Positions 12,150 through 23,869 of a DNA stretch of 64,000 nt are shown here, piece by piece (position 1 is the stretch's first letter; each line of letters opens with the position of its first letter). Both the position numbers and the translations under genes were made by a program. The notes beneath the pieces were generated by a model, which had not been told where the DNA came from, did no database searches, and saw only the letters and a program-made list of their open reading frames with translations. Origin of the DNA: Anastatus disparis. Its lineage: Eukaryota; Arthropoda; Insecta; Hymenoptera; Eupelmidae. The stretch is taken from positions 9,858,001 through 9,922,000 of the forward strand of contig JAFFSR010000251.1 of the NCBI GenBank assembly GCA_017163975.1, in the 5' to 3' direction.

Positions 12150-13327
12150 TAAAGAGTGAGGTTTCTCGGATAATGGCGCTACTATGTAAAAAAAATTTTT
12201 TTTATCGTTTAAAAATTTTATAATTTATTAAAGTGAACATTAATAATTATATAACAGTAATTTGATCAATATACAAACCAAGGATAGTGCAAGAGCATGT
12301 GATGTGATCTTCAAAGTTGAGTAGCTTTGAAGTATGGTTGGTAGCTGCGAGTAAGAGACGTTTTAAGTACTTCATGCATGCTTCATTTGATTTTATTTAA
12401 CAATAGTTAGGATAGTTTCCATACTTAGCCATGAAAATAAAAACTGTGATGAGTATAAGTTTGTGCCAATTGAAACAAAAATACGTGAATTGAACTTTCA
12501 AATATATTAGATATTTCAAAAAAGGTTTTTATAATTCGAATTTATCATACTTTAGTCCGTATTCCGTAGACATTAACTTAAATGTATGCAAAATAATTTC
12601 GATTTAGAAAGTTTAGTAAAAAAAAGAAGTTTAAAGTAAAAGAAAAATGTCAATTACCAAACGAATTGATCGATTGCTGTAAAAAAAATTCTACAAAAAG
12701 CACATTTATATTGTATCAAATTTAGAAATGATTTGTTTTACTGATTTTTCACATTAGCACTCTAAGATTATCTACTGTTATACTTTAAAAATATTTCTCT
12801 AAATTAAAAAACTTTTTATTTAATATAGATTTAATAAGATTATCCGAAAACCTACATGTAAACTTCAATATGAAATTAGTTTGTAATAGATTGTCATAAA
12901 TTATAAGAAAAATCGTGTTTTTAGCTAGTTTTTATGCGTTCACACAGTTATTCAACTCACTATGAATACGGACAAGGATCTTAATTTAATTGAATTTAAC
13001 AAAAACTTCAATGCAGTAAGTGATACGATTTTTATATAATTTTATGAGACTTTCCAACAAAAGTCTCATATTTTCTTGACAATTGTAAATTTTTCGAAGC
13101 GTAGAGTCACTTGTCTACAAATCTAAAGATGATAAAAACTCGATCCACGTAAATACGTTCAAAAGTAATATAACAATAGTTATTGAAATTAGTTTTAAAA
13201 TTAAAAATGTTCAAGATATCATTAAATGAATGCTAAAGCAACTCTACTGAAAATTTTACGCAAAATCTCATGTAAAACATAAAAGAGTGATAAATTATAT
13301 GAATCGTTAAGTCTAATATTTAAAAAA
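12150..13327. other. AT-rich DNA without a visible gene
   Basis: No protein-like frame, RNA gene or clear repeat was seen. Confidence 0.55.
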
Positions 13328-13544
13328 TTAAACTTGCATATCAGTCATTCTTTCAAAATTACAGGGTAGTTTCGAAGGAGTTTTAAGTTTATAAGTAACC
13401 ATAAATCCAAACACTTTTGGTTGTTGGAAAAAATAATAAAATATCCATGCATAAAGCAATTGATTGGATTTATGGTTACTTATAAACTTAACTTCTTCGA
13501 AACCATACTGCAATATAGAGAGAATGACTGATATGTAAGTTTAA
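13328..13544. mobile_element. 217-bp palindromic MITE
   Basis: TTAAACTTGCATATCAGTCA and its complement (TGACTGATATGTAAGTTTAA) form the ends. Inner arms include AAGTTTATAAGTAACCATAA and TTATGGTTACTTATAAACTT. Non-coding. Confidence 0.85.
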
Positions 13545-13984
13545 TTTTAAAAATATTCGACTTCATAATTTATATAATTAACAAATTAATATAATTTTTC
13601 ATAAAAAATAATATTTATTATTTATTTATGATTTATATGAGGCGATACATGAAATCTCACGTGAAATGTCATGCTGAACATAGTTCAATAGTCACTTGGT
13701 TTATCAAAATCATATAAATACAGTAAAAAGTTACACAAGTAATTATAATTTTTGAAAATTGTTGAAAAGTTGAAAATTTCAATATTTTAATAAATGAATG
13801 ACCTGTTGAGTTGAATACATATTTATGTTATAGTATGTCGTATTCGGTAGAATACCCATGGAGCTAGCTAAATGGGTATTGGGGTGTCATACCGCCCTGC
13901 TCGTAACTAAAGTATATTCAGTTAACAATACAATATACAATGGCGTATACAACTTTAAAATACTCTATGGTATGGAATATTATT
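13545..13984. other. short AT-rich spacer with dispersed-repeat word
   Basis: GAGCTAGCTAAATGGGTATT at 13860 has a close match at 41663 (GAACTAGCTAAATGGGTATT), so this is part of an unidentified dispersed repeat. No gene is seen. Confidence 0.5.
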
Positions 13985-14488
13985 ATTTTTTTTTTAATCC
14001 GTTTATTGGACATTCCGTTTCCGGCATGTACCCATTACCATTCCTCCAAGGATCGTTTCTTTGCCTCTTTGCTCTCTCTCCTCCGACTGAAGATTAAACA
14101 ATCAACCCCGACTTCACCAGGGGGCTCTTCGACCGTCCTGTGAAGAGAATCATCCATTCTCTCCCCATCATCATAGGCCTCAATCCGGACGTATCGATTC
14201 GAACCCATACGGAATCAAGGCCGAACAAAGTGTGGCAGGAAGGACGCACCATTCCAGTTGTCAGCGCAAACAGCGTTGTCACAAACCGTCATAGACGAAA
14301 GTCATTAGTGTGTGTCAGGTATACAAGTATTCCGGCACGCATGCAACCACGTACCAAAAAGGAGGAAAGGGAAGGGAATAGTTCGAAGATTAAAAACCCC
14401 TCCCAGTAAACAAATAGATAGATAAAATAAGTTGATAAAAAGAACGATAGACCTTCTCCTTCTCGCGATCCTGAAAGCATGCGCATCA

Positions 14489-14947
14489 CTAAACGGCAAT
14501 GCCCCTCCCAATGAGAAACGAAGCAAAATAAATACCAATCACTCCAGGAGATCTGTTACACAATTCATGCACACTCGTTCCAACATTCACACCCAAGGTA
14601 TTCAGACCATTCCGCAATTCTCCTCTATCATTCTCGTATTTAGGGCAGTCCCACATCAAATGATTGACCTCATGCACACCCTCACCACACTCACATATCG
14701 GGTCAACATTGATTCCCTTATCAAACAAATGGTATCGCGTAGACGTGTGGTATGACATGATGCGGTTTACCGCGCATATGATTCCTCTGTGTTGAATTAC
14801 ATTCTTAAACCATGGATGATACGAGAACGAATCATGGTATCTAACATATCTGTATCCCTTATTTCCCCCTCCATAATCTCTAATCGCCCCCCCACATCTC
14901 CATCCGACCCCGGTCCCTATATAACGGGAATAATGCTGAGTGATCAA
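14489..14947 (-). pseudogene. LINE ORF2 C-terminal CCHC region (shifted frame)
   Basis: This frame holds the end of ORF2. It contains the Cys-His cluster PICECGEGVHEVNHLMWDC, typical of the tail of I-type reverse transcriptase proteins and thought to bind nucleic acid. It overlaps the RNase H frame and is joined to it by a one-base shift at a run of seven C (14887-14893, G on the coding strand). The last codon precedes 3' untranslated sequence. Confidence 0.75.
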
Positions 14948-16208
14948 TTACACACACATCAATGGAATCTCTAGCCAAGGAACTCCTAGCCAGCTGATCC
15001 GCCATCTCGTTGCCAAATACACCCATATGACCCGGAATCCAGTGTAGACCAACAGACGTTCCTCGCACAGTCAATTCATAGTAAATCTTGCGAGCCTCCA
15101 TCACCCAGGGGTGGGCCTTAGATACCAAACCCAAAGATTTAAAGGAATCCATCAAACTCTTACAATCAGAAAACAATAAATTCTGCGGGGCAGGATTATC
15201 CCTGACATATTTCAGTGCCTGTAGTAAAGCAAAAGCCTCGCAGCAGTATGTCGAGCATTGGTCATCCAGTTTAAAACCAAATTCCTTCCTTGGGTGCAAA
15301 ACGAAGACCCCGGCACCGCAGCCACCCGTCTCCGATTTAGCGCCATCTGAGAAAACCAACTGTGCCCCATTGAAGTTTCTAATAATCATTTCACTGAAGA
15401 TAAAGGGTGCATTCCGAGGATCATTGGCGACAATCTCTCCTATGTGCACAGAGGGCGTAATCTCCATAAAAAGGGCCTTATAAGGTAACTCAAAAGTAGG
15501 CAATTTATTATTTGTGATAATGTTAAAACCGTCCTCCGTGACCTGGTTCCAAATGCAGTATAAAAAGGAGAATCTCCTAGACTTCAAAGAGCGGTTGACG
15601 CGTCCGTCATAGTATTCACGAATGCAACGAAATTTCGGGATCAGCTGCGACTCTCTAGTTCTAATATTTCTAAGGATCAGTCTCCTACTGAGGAGTCTCC
15701 TTCTAACACTAAGACTGAGCACCCCGGCCAGGTGGTGTAGTACGTTAATTGGAGTGGTTAAACAGCCAATGCATCTCCTGAGGGCCGTATTCTGTACCAC
15801 GTCCAGCCTTCTAAGCAAGGCCAAATCAGCCATGCCGAAAAGAAAAGAGCCCCAATCGATGCGAGGTCTGACAATGGCTTTGTAAAACTGTAGCATCGTC
15901 TGAGGATGCACTCCCCAACTGAAATTGCCAATTGATGAGAGCATGGATAGACCCAACCTTACCGACGACAAAACACCATCCACATGTTTCCTCCAGTTAG
16001 AGTGCATATCCAGAATGACACCCAGATACTTAAAAGACTCGCTGTTGGATAAAGAGATATTACCCAGCGCTATGTTAATGCTTTGTGGCTGAATAACTCC
16101 GGTATTGCCAAAAATCAGAAAATTAGACTTAGACACGGAGATTTTCAGATCGAGAGATCCAAAGAAATCATTTAGCGGCGCAAAATTTTCACGAAGATGA
16201 TCGAGCAG
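14880..16208 (-). pseudogene. LINE ORF2: end of reverse transcriptase and RNase H
   Basis: The frame enters from the insertion point at 16208 and passes an internal Met at 16136. Counting from that Met, the RT thumb region (KYLGVILD near 37-43) is followed by an RNase H domain at about 255-385. Its catalytic set is visible: D264 (FSDG), E300 (EAFALL), D324 (FSDCKS), H370 (HWIPGH) and D380 (GNEMAD). RNase H removes the RNA strand during target-primed reverse transcription. The frame is open to about 14885, where a G-run shift moves it to the next frame. This is the downstream half of the ORF cut by the Harbinger-like element. Confidence 0.85.
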
Positions 16209-16404
16209 TGGAGCGATTCAAGCGCGCATTCATATGTATGTATGGTTTCATACACATGTATGACAATCATACACATGAAAAAAAATTTTCGAAGTTGGCA
16301 GCACTGCGTTTCTCTTCGTGTCATGTGAACGAACGTATTCTTGCTGGACAAACTTTGAAAGCGAGAATTTGAAGTAGAAAAATAATAGCTGGCTAGCGGA
16401 ATAT
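16209..16404 (+). repeat. left terminal inverted repeat (196 bp)
   Basis: Matches the complement of 25213-25408 without gaps and with about three substitutions, located in the CTTCGTG..GTGAAC segment. It includes an internal short palindrome (CATACACATGTATG). Confidence 0.95.
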
Positions 16405-17972
16405 AAAAGAGAATAAATAATAATTGAATTAAAATAAATTAATTAAAAATAATAATATATTATTTATAGATACACTTTCTGAAAGTGTAGATTTTTATAC
16501 ATTTTCTAAAAATATACATTTTATATATAAAAAATATACGTATTAGACAAAACATTCAATAGATTTTTCATAAACTATACATTATCTTTGAGCGTTGAAA
16601 AAAGTATTAATTATTCTTTGACGTTCTGCCAAACCAAGTTGATATTCGACGTTGCCATGATCATTATCAACGTTAATATTATTACCATTATTATTATTGA
16701 CATTTTGGATTAATCGAACCGGCATTCTAAAAAAAAATATAGCACATTGATATCATAAATAATATGATATATTAATTGACGAGTTAATTGTTAAATAAAT
16801 TAATTCATATCTCATCCAATTATAAATCAATTTTGAACAAAACTATTCAAAAGTGTTGAAAAATGCTTTGAATTGTTCATTACTGTTTATAAATGTCAAA
16901 TTCCGGATGCATTGATCAGTTACAAACAGTATTAAACTTTTATAAATTTTTGTTATAAATTTATAAACATTTTAAAATAATTTTGAATAGTTGAATAATA
17001 TATCCATTTAAAGAATTATATGCATTTATGCAAAAATATTTTTAAATACTTCTAAATAGTTTTCGATAATTATATACATTTTATCATTGGTGGAACCACT
17101 ACATATTCTGGTGCTCAAGATATTATAATTAAAGTCAGCTACCTATAATAAAAAGAATATAACCAATAATAATTAATATAAAAAGTTTTTATAACAAAAT
17201 AATGATTATCTTACTACTTGCAATGTCAACGAGTGTTGTTGCTTATAATTAATATAAGCCTCTTCATGTTCACTTGGAGCAACAATTTTAGGTAATGTGC
17301 AATCCACAGCTCCTAATACACCCGGAAAGCCAATGACCTCTTGAAAACTATATAAATATTTGTATAAGTTAATAATTTTTTTTTCAGAACACTGGTTTTT
17401 TATTGAAATAAGTTAATACAATATAAGTGTAAAATATAAAAAATACTTAACATTATTATTGTGAAAATATTTAAAACAATTATTGCATAAAAAATATAAT
17501 ATAAGATTTTATTAAATGTAAAAATTTTAGGATTTTATTGATTAATTACTGCGTAATAATAATTGCCATAAAAAAAGCTTATAAAATAACAATTATAATA
17601 ACAATATTAACATTAAATAATTTTATTTTATACCTTTGTTGGATCACGGCTCTGTCTTCTAGAGTATTTGGAAACTGTATATATCGGGGTGCAAATTGAT
17701 TTATTGCAGGAATAACGCGATGCAAACATCGACTAAAAGTCGATTGGCTGAATGGGTGATTGAAGTCAGCAGCCACTCCTTTTTGATAGGAACCCTCAGC
17801 AAGAAATCGCAATACTGAAAGAATTTGCAAATGAGGAGGTATTCCTTCGGGATGATTTTGTATATATGGTTCAATCATGTTTATAAATTCTCTAGCCATA
17901 TGTGGATACATTCTGTAAATAATTAGTATATACATATATAAATGATTCTGTAAAACTTTGAATTTGTAGATA

Positions 17973-18272
17973 CACTGAAAAATAAGTGGGAAAGAAGCAC
18001 TACCATCGGTAACGAAACTATACTCTTTTCGTTTCGTGCGCACAGAGTGCCACTGCGGGAAAACAGTGGTGCCACTCTGGGACGAGAGGAGTACTTCGCA
18101 TGACGCCAAACGAAATCCCACGTGAGTGGGAATACACATGCACAACAAAAAGAGCTGTTAGCTTCGACAGTGGGGCGTCACGTTCCCCACGAGAGAAAGC
18201 ATTAGCATTCTTACGGTTTCGTGGAGCAGAAGTACTTCGAGGGACTCGTGGACTACCACTTATTTTTCAGTG
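17973..18272. mobile_element. 300-bp MITE in a transposase intron
   Basis: Inverted ends CACTGAAAAATAAGTGG and CCACTTATTTTTCAGTG, flanked by TA (17971-17972 and 18273-18274). GC-richer inside than the surroundings. It lies between two transposase exons, so splicing may have tolerated it. Confidence 0.8.
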
Positions 18273-19037
18273 TAAGTGTAAATAGAAAGTATAAATAAAA
18301 TGTAAGAGAAAAAAAAAATTTTTCTTATATTAAAATAATGTAGAAAAATATTTTACGATGGTTTCAGTTAGTATAACGAAATTATTTTTGCACAAAAAAT
18401 AATATAAGATACTGAAAAGCGCAAATGAAAAATGTGCGCATGCGTAGAATGCTAAATATAGAAACGTGAAACTACTATTGTAAATTGGATAAAAATCTGT
18501 TTTTTTATGACATATATATATTTTGAAACTCATATATTTAAATGTATTTTTCGTTCATAAAAAAGATAATTTCTATATTTTTACGGTATAAAATATTACG
18601 TGTTTCCTTTTGCTAACAACATTATAATTTATATTGATAATAATCAGAAATTTAAAAAATTTTAAATATACACGTTACCATCATAAATTGATAAATTGTC
18701 GATTGAAATAATAGATTTATTAAATTGTTGAATCAATAGCTTAGTAATGATGATATTTACCTATAATGTTTCTTAAAAACTTCATCACCAATATCAAAAG
18801 GATTAAAATTATCTCTCAAAATTTGTTTTTTTATTTTTTGTTCTCTGCGAATACGTAATCTATTTTCATGATCTATGACAATATCGAAAAGAATCCAATC
18901 TGTTCCATCATTGTAAATATCTGCAAAGAAAAATTCAAATTTAACATTTAATTAGAACAGGTCTATTTTTAAGATGAAAAATCTTTTACTGAAAGAATTT
19001 TTGTTAGTACTATTAATTAATAACTTTAAATAAAATA

Positions 19038-19267
19038 CCGTGAAGGACGTAATTTCTGATCACTTAGGAGGTATTTCTGATCACATATTTACATGTAAAA
19101 AAGTAAAAGTGTATTTCTTTTTCACACAAACGAAGCATTTCTTACGCTCAATCTATTTTTTCTCATAAATAAAAAAAAAGTTTTTCCTACTAAAATCTTA
19201 TAGATTATGATTTATAATAAATAATGATCAGAAATTACGCCCTGATCAGGAACTACGTCCTTTACGG
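19038..19267. mobile_element. 230-bp TA-flanked MITE, copy 2
   Basis: Same length and family as 2255-2484, opposite orientation. Ends CCGTGAAGGACGTAA and ACGTCCTTTACGG with flanking TA. Lies in the first transposase intron, so it inserted after the Harbinger-like element was assembled. Confidence 0.85.
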
Positions 19268-19400
19268 TATATTAATATTTTCTTATTCTGACATTATACA
19301 ATTAAACAAAATATTTGTGAAATGTATGTATGTCTGTGTATATATATGCCTTATGTTGTAGCAGAACGCACAATAGTGCGTCATTATTGTTATACTTACC

Positions 19401-19712
19401 AATTTGTAACTTATTTTCTTTAATAAAAACTGTGTAAAATGTAACGAGTGTCCTTGAATTAAAGAAGTTACACTTTCCGATTGTATGCGAACAAAATAAG
19501 TTAAATATTTCTAGGAAGCATCCGTGCTCTCAAACTCTGCCGCTTTGTTGAAACATTTGAAATTCGCCAAACCATTGTACGAACTGATAAAGCTTATGCG
19601 AAGAAAGTTCCAAAAATCATAGTGAATAAGGATAGTACTAATAATATTATTGTTAGTAGTAATAATATTACGTGATTGTAATTTATATTTTAACATCTGA
19701 ATTGTGTGAAAT
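19401..19712. promoter_or_regulatory. candidate shared promoter between transposase and first Myb gene
   Basis: The transposase (minus) and the first Myb/SANT gene (plus) start from either side of this ~310-bp interval, so it may hold a two-way promoter. No TATA box or initiator stands out and the transposase start is not mapped, so part of this interval may be its 5' exon. Inference from gene arrangement only. Confidence 0.35.
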
Positions 19713-22515
19713 ATGGAAAAGTAAGGATATTAATCGTATTCGTTGATCATTTTGTACGTAACCTAACCTAAAATATTTAACGTTACTTATTCTGCGAGTT
19801 TTTCTAGCAGGAAGTTGACAAAAAACAAGGCTACAAGTGAACAGTTAAATGTTTTAAGATAATTAATTCAAGCAAACCCAGGACTTGGTGAATCCAAAAA
19901 TGATTCGCAATGGGAAGAAGTTAAAAGATTATTAGACCCGTTCGGAAATCCGAAAACTATTTATCAGTGGCAAAAGGTGAAAATTATTTGTTTGCATTAC
20001 TAATTAATTCATTAATTTTTTTTTGTAATTACAATAATTGTTGTTAATAATAAATAGCTAAAAAGCAATTAAATAGTTTTCAACAAATTTAGTAAACAGG
20101 TTTTCAATAATAGAGTTTTTAACATGATTGCATAAACACAAATATAATAAACATTTTTATTTATTTAGTCATGGAAAGACCAACAAAAGTCCGTGCAGAC
20201 TCAACTTTGTGGCAGTCATTCACTAATTATTCCAGGCAATATTCTAATAAATCAAAAGAATTCTGTTGATTTGAGTGCTTCAGGTTAGTAACTAATAAAT
20301 TTTTATAAATCATTTATAATAATTATTAATTTTTGTATTTTTTTAAAATTATTTCTAATGAAATTTGGTAGTTGTTTTTTATTAGCTAATTAAATTAAAA
20401 GTTATTCTCAATTTATTTAAAAATTTTTCAATATTTTAATATAAAATATTTTTTTACCAGGATCAAATGAAATTACTTCATCCATGCAGTCTAATGCAAA
20501 CATGAATCTCACAAGACAGTTAAACATGTTTCAAAATAGTCCTGAAGTAGTAGAATCATTATCTGATTCAGGTTAGTAAATAATATTACTTATATTTATC
20601 AAAATTGTTAATTTAGGTGTTGCTTTAAAAAATGTTAATTTATCATAAAAATTAAGAGTTGTTTCTGTTTTTTTATTAGCTAATATAATTAAATGAAAAG
20701 TTATTAATTTACTAAAACGTTTTTCAATATTTTAATATAAAATATTTTTTTTAGTTCTGTTAAATGAAACAACTTCTTCCATGCAGCAAAATACAAATAT
20801 GAATCTGCCAGGACAGTTGAGCGTATTGAAAAATACTTCAAAAGTGATTGAACCACAATCTGTTTCTGGTTAGTAAATAATATTACATATATTTATTAAA
20901 ATTGTTATTTTTCGTTTTGCCTTAAAAATGTAAATTTATCATGAAAATTAAGAGTTGTTTCTGTTTTTTTATTAGCTAATATAATTAAATTTACTAAAAC
21001 GTTTTTCAATATTTTAATATAAAATATTTTTTTTTTAGTTCTGTTAAATGAAACTACTTCTTCCATGCAGCAAAATACAAATATCAATCTGCCAGGACAG
21101 TTGAGCGTATTGAAAAATACTCCACAAGTGATTGAACCACAATCTGTTTCTGATTAGTAAATATATTACTTATATTTATTAAAACTGTTAATTTCGGTTT
21201 TGCTAAAAAAAATTTTTAATTCATTATGAAATTTTAGTTTTAAAAGATCATTTTCACATTCATTGTTAAATCTTAAATAAGATTATGTTTTATGAAAAAT
21301 TTGAATTCAATTCAATAAAAAATTATATAGAAAAATAATTATCATTCTTTAGAAAGGTATCTTTATAATAATCCAACCTTTACTTTTTAATTAATGTTAT
21401 TCGAATAAATCATGTAAATTATATTGATTAATCACTCATATAGAAGCTTTTCAACTCATTAAAAAAATATGATTTTGCCTTTTCAATTACTGAAAAAACC
21501 TGTTATCTTACATAATATTTAAATGATGTTTTTGTGAAGTTGATAAAATTATACATATTTGATAGAAATTAATATTTTAATATAAATTCAATTGTAAACA
21601 CTATTAAAAGGTTGTAAAAAAATTATATACTAACAATATTTATTTTTTCAGATATATTAAATCAAAATAATGCAATTGATTCAATGCAGCTTTCAAATAT
21701 GAAGTCTTTAAATTGCAAAGGTTGAAAATTTTATTGATATTACATTTCTTAGATAATATAAATTTTAAATTAATATTAGTATTAAATCTTACTTAAATTC
21801 AGGATTCTGAAGAGTTTATACTTATTATAAAATCAAAAAACCATATGAACGAAAAAATCCGTTCATTAAACATTTTCAAAAAATAATTATATACATATAT
21901 TTTTTCAGATGAAAAAGATACTATACCTACATTAAATATACCACAAATTTCTTGGGTTTCACAAGGTTAAAAAAAAATGAAATTAGAAAGTTCAGATGAT
22001 GAAGACGTTGTGATCACAGGATGTTTTGTAAGTGAGCAATTGCCATCAAAGCCTAATAATAATAATAATAAATCCAGAAGCTTACAATTACATTCAGGTA
22101 TTTAATGATTTTTTTTATTATGAAATTATTAAAAATACTTTAAATACTTTATTTTTTTCAGAAAACGTACAAAAAGCTTCTGTAGTTTCAGAAACTGTTC
22201 CCCGACATTCTGTTGGAAGAAGTAAGTTATATTTTATAATAGCTTAATATATATTTTATGTAAAAATGTTGATGTTAATTTTTATGACTTTCAGCTACAT
22301 TGGTACAAAACACTGCGGCTGCAGTAACAGCCATGGAACAGCACAATACCACCATACAAAATCTTGAAAAAGCAATTGTGGAACTCACTAAAATTACAAA
22401 TTCGCAGAATGATGCTGAAATGCAATTCCGCGTTAATATTTTAAATGTACTGATGGAAATTTCTCGCGATTTAAAAACGCTGGTGGAAAAAATTTCTGAA
22501 AAGAAAGATAATTAG
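19713..22515 (+). pseudogene. Myb/SANT-like transposon protein A, exon-duplicated and stop-bearing
   Basis: Ten exons can be traced: 19713-19720, 19808-19976, 20169-20283, 20461-20571, 20755-20868, 21039-21152, 21652-21720, 21909-22097, 22162-22221 and 22295-22515. The tiny first exon (ATGGAAAA then GTAAGG) mirrors gene B. Exons 2-3 hold the Myb/SANT fold (QWEEVKRLLDPFGNPKTIYQWQ, W-K-D). Exons 4-6 are copies of one exon (SSMQ..N..NL..QL). Exon 8 has an acidic hydrophobic motif (SDDEDVVITG) like a SUMO-interacting motif. The last exon is a coiled-coil-like tail (MEQHNTTIQNLEKAIVEL..). In-frame stops lie at 19860 (TAA), 21155 (TAG, from a lost splice donor) and 21968 (TAA). The frame is otherwise conserved, so decay is recent. 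Confidence 0.75.
20461..21152 (+). repeat. three tandem copies of one exon-intron unit in gene A
   Basis: Exons 20461-20571, 20755-20868 and 21039-21152, each with the flanking intron (GTTAGTAAATAAT.. and ..TTTTCAATATTTTAATATAAAATATTTTT). Copies 2 and 3 are 114 bp each and almost identical; copy 1 is diverged and 111 bp. The unit of about 284-294 bp includes its own splice sites. Confidence 0.85.
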
Positions 22516-22528
22516 CTTCTAATAATTT

Positions 22529-22663
22529 AATAGTACATTACGATACAAGTGACCTAAGTGGCACTTTATTACACGGCCGGAGTTATCGCCCGAGCGTAGC
22601 GAGGGCGATAACGTAGTGCCGTGTAATAAAGTTCCACTAAGGTCACGAGTATCGTATACTATT
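22529..22663. repeat. AATAGTA-type palindromic element, copy 2
   Basis: Starts AATAGTACATTACGATAC and ends GTATCGTATACTATT. The arms (ACCTAAGTGGCACTTTATTA with its near complement) enclose the GC-rich core CGCCCGAGCGTAGCGAGGGCG. It sits just downstream of the gene A stop codon. Same family as 1853, 62031 and 63068. Confidence 0.7.
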
Positions 22664-22666
22664 TTG

Positions 22667-23423
22667 TAGCACGTGGGACATAAATCCGCCAAATTAAATC
22701 TGTACTCTTCAAAATCAGTAATAAACAAAAACTATGCACTCCACGAATTATAATTCAAAAAATAAAAGCGAAAACTATAAAAAACCAAACACTACGCATC
22801 CTGTGAATGATAAATCGAAAAAAAGAAAAGAAAACTATAAATAAACTAAAACTAAACACTCCATGAATAATAGATCGAAAAAGAAAAAAAAGAATATAAT
22901 TTCAAAAATATACTCAAAATGTGTAATAATAATTAATTTTTATCAATATTATTGATATTATGTGAAATTGTTTGTTGAAATCATCTTCTATGAAGTCATA
23001 AATTGAAATTTTGTTTCACGTATGAATTAGCGTCGTAGGAGCGGTGAGGAGGTAACATGTTTAGTATAGCAATAGCAATCGTGTGTAGTAATAGGGGGTT
23101 CCCCGTAGCATTTTATTATACAACGCTGAAATGACTATACCTCTTCGCTTTACATGTTACGCTACTATCAATTTTAGTTTAACTCGTATCTTACTTGCTT
23201 ATAATTGTTATTTAATTTGAAGAATGTTAATGTAAAAGAGTTTCAATATACTACAGCTTATTATTATTTATGAAAATACTTTAAAAAATAATTTACATAT
23301 AAAATTATTTCTTATTATATATGTACGTTACCTAAGTAAATTCATTATTGTACCGTGTAAAAAAGTGCCACCTAGGTAACAGAAAAGTGTTACCTAAGTG
23401 CGGATTTAGGTCCCGCAGTGCTA
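22667..23423. mobile_element. 757-bp inverted-repeat element between the two Myb genes
   Basis: Ends TAGCACGTGGGACATAAAT and ATTTAGGTCCCGCAGTGCTA are imperfect complements. Inside are words such as GTTACCTAAGT and a GTGCCACCTAGG stretch, and no coding frame. It follows directly after the palindrome at 22529-22663, whose AGTGGCACTT arm resembles its right part, so the two may be pieces of one larger element. Confidence 0.55.
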
Positions 23424-23869
23424 TAAAATTTATATTTTAATGTTTATAAATCAATAAAGTTTTTAAAATGTTACATTAAAATTCTTACAAACTGCATGTA
23501 TATATATAATTTCTTTCAATCATAACCATTACTCCTACATTAAATAAATAATAAAATAATCTTTATACGATTTATTTTTATATTTAATTAAACATTTATT
23601 TTATACACATATATTCACGTATTCCATCTAATTACGACTCAATATTTTATTTCAAACTGCTAAATGGGAAATTTTATTTGCGAGTTTACTACAATTCGCA
23701 TGTCATTGTTCTATCTTATGCTGGTAGTTTGCGTGAGTGAGTTCACAGATCAAAATTCTGCTTTGCGCTGTTTAAGTATTTCACAGTTTTTTTATTGTTA
23801 AAATTTTATTACTACTTCAATTATCGTTCAATTTAGTTAAAATTATAAGACTTAATAGTTAAGCTCAAC

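Larger units (their letters stand above)
16582..19400 (-). pseudogene. HARBI1-like DDE transposase, multi-exon, one exon missing
   Basis: Exons read on the minus strand: a 5' exon ending at 19400 (donor GTAAGTAT), 18761-18920 (IYNDGTDWILFDIV..), 17634-17912 (ILSVLRFLAEGSYQKGVA, SQSTFSRCLHRV: the helix-turn-helix-like region), 17215-17347 (GVLGAVDCTLPKI, YINYKQQHSLTLQV) and up to 17142 (VADFNYNILSTRI, GSTNDK). A last exon at 16582-16736 codes for a tail ending QRIINTFFNAQR. Junctions keep frame. The two DDE aspartates are visible (AVD-C, VAD-F). The exon expected to carry GDxGYP and the third acidic residue, roughly 110 aa, is absent from 16737-17080. Two MITEs lie in the introns. The start codon is not identified. 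Confidence 0.85.

Noticed and set aside
14094..15885. Several plus-strand open frames
   Set aside because: They lie antisense to the LINE RNase H and RT frames, whose catalytic motifs are clear on the minus strand.
18100..18285. 61-aa plus-strand frame
   Set aside because: It lies within the 300-bp MITE in the transposase intron.
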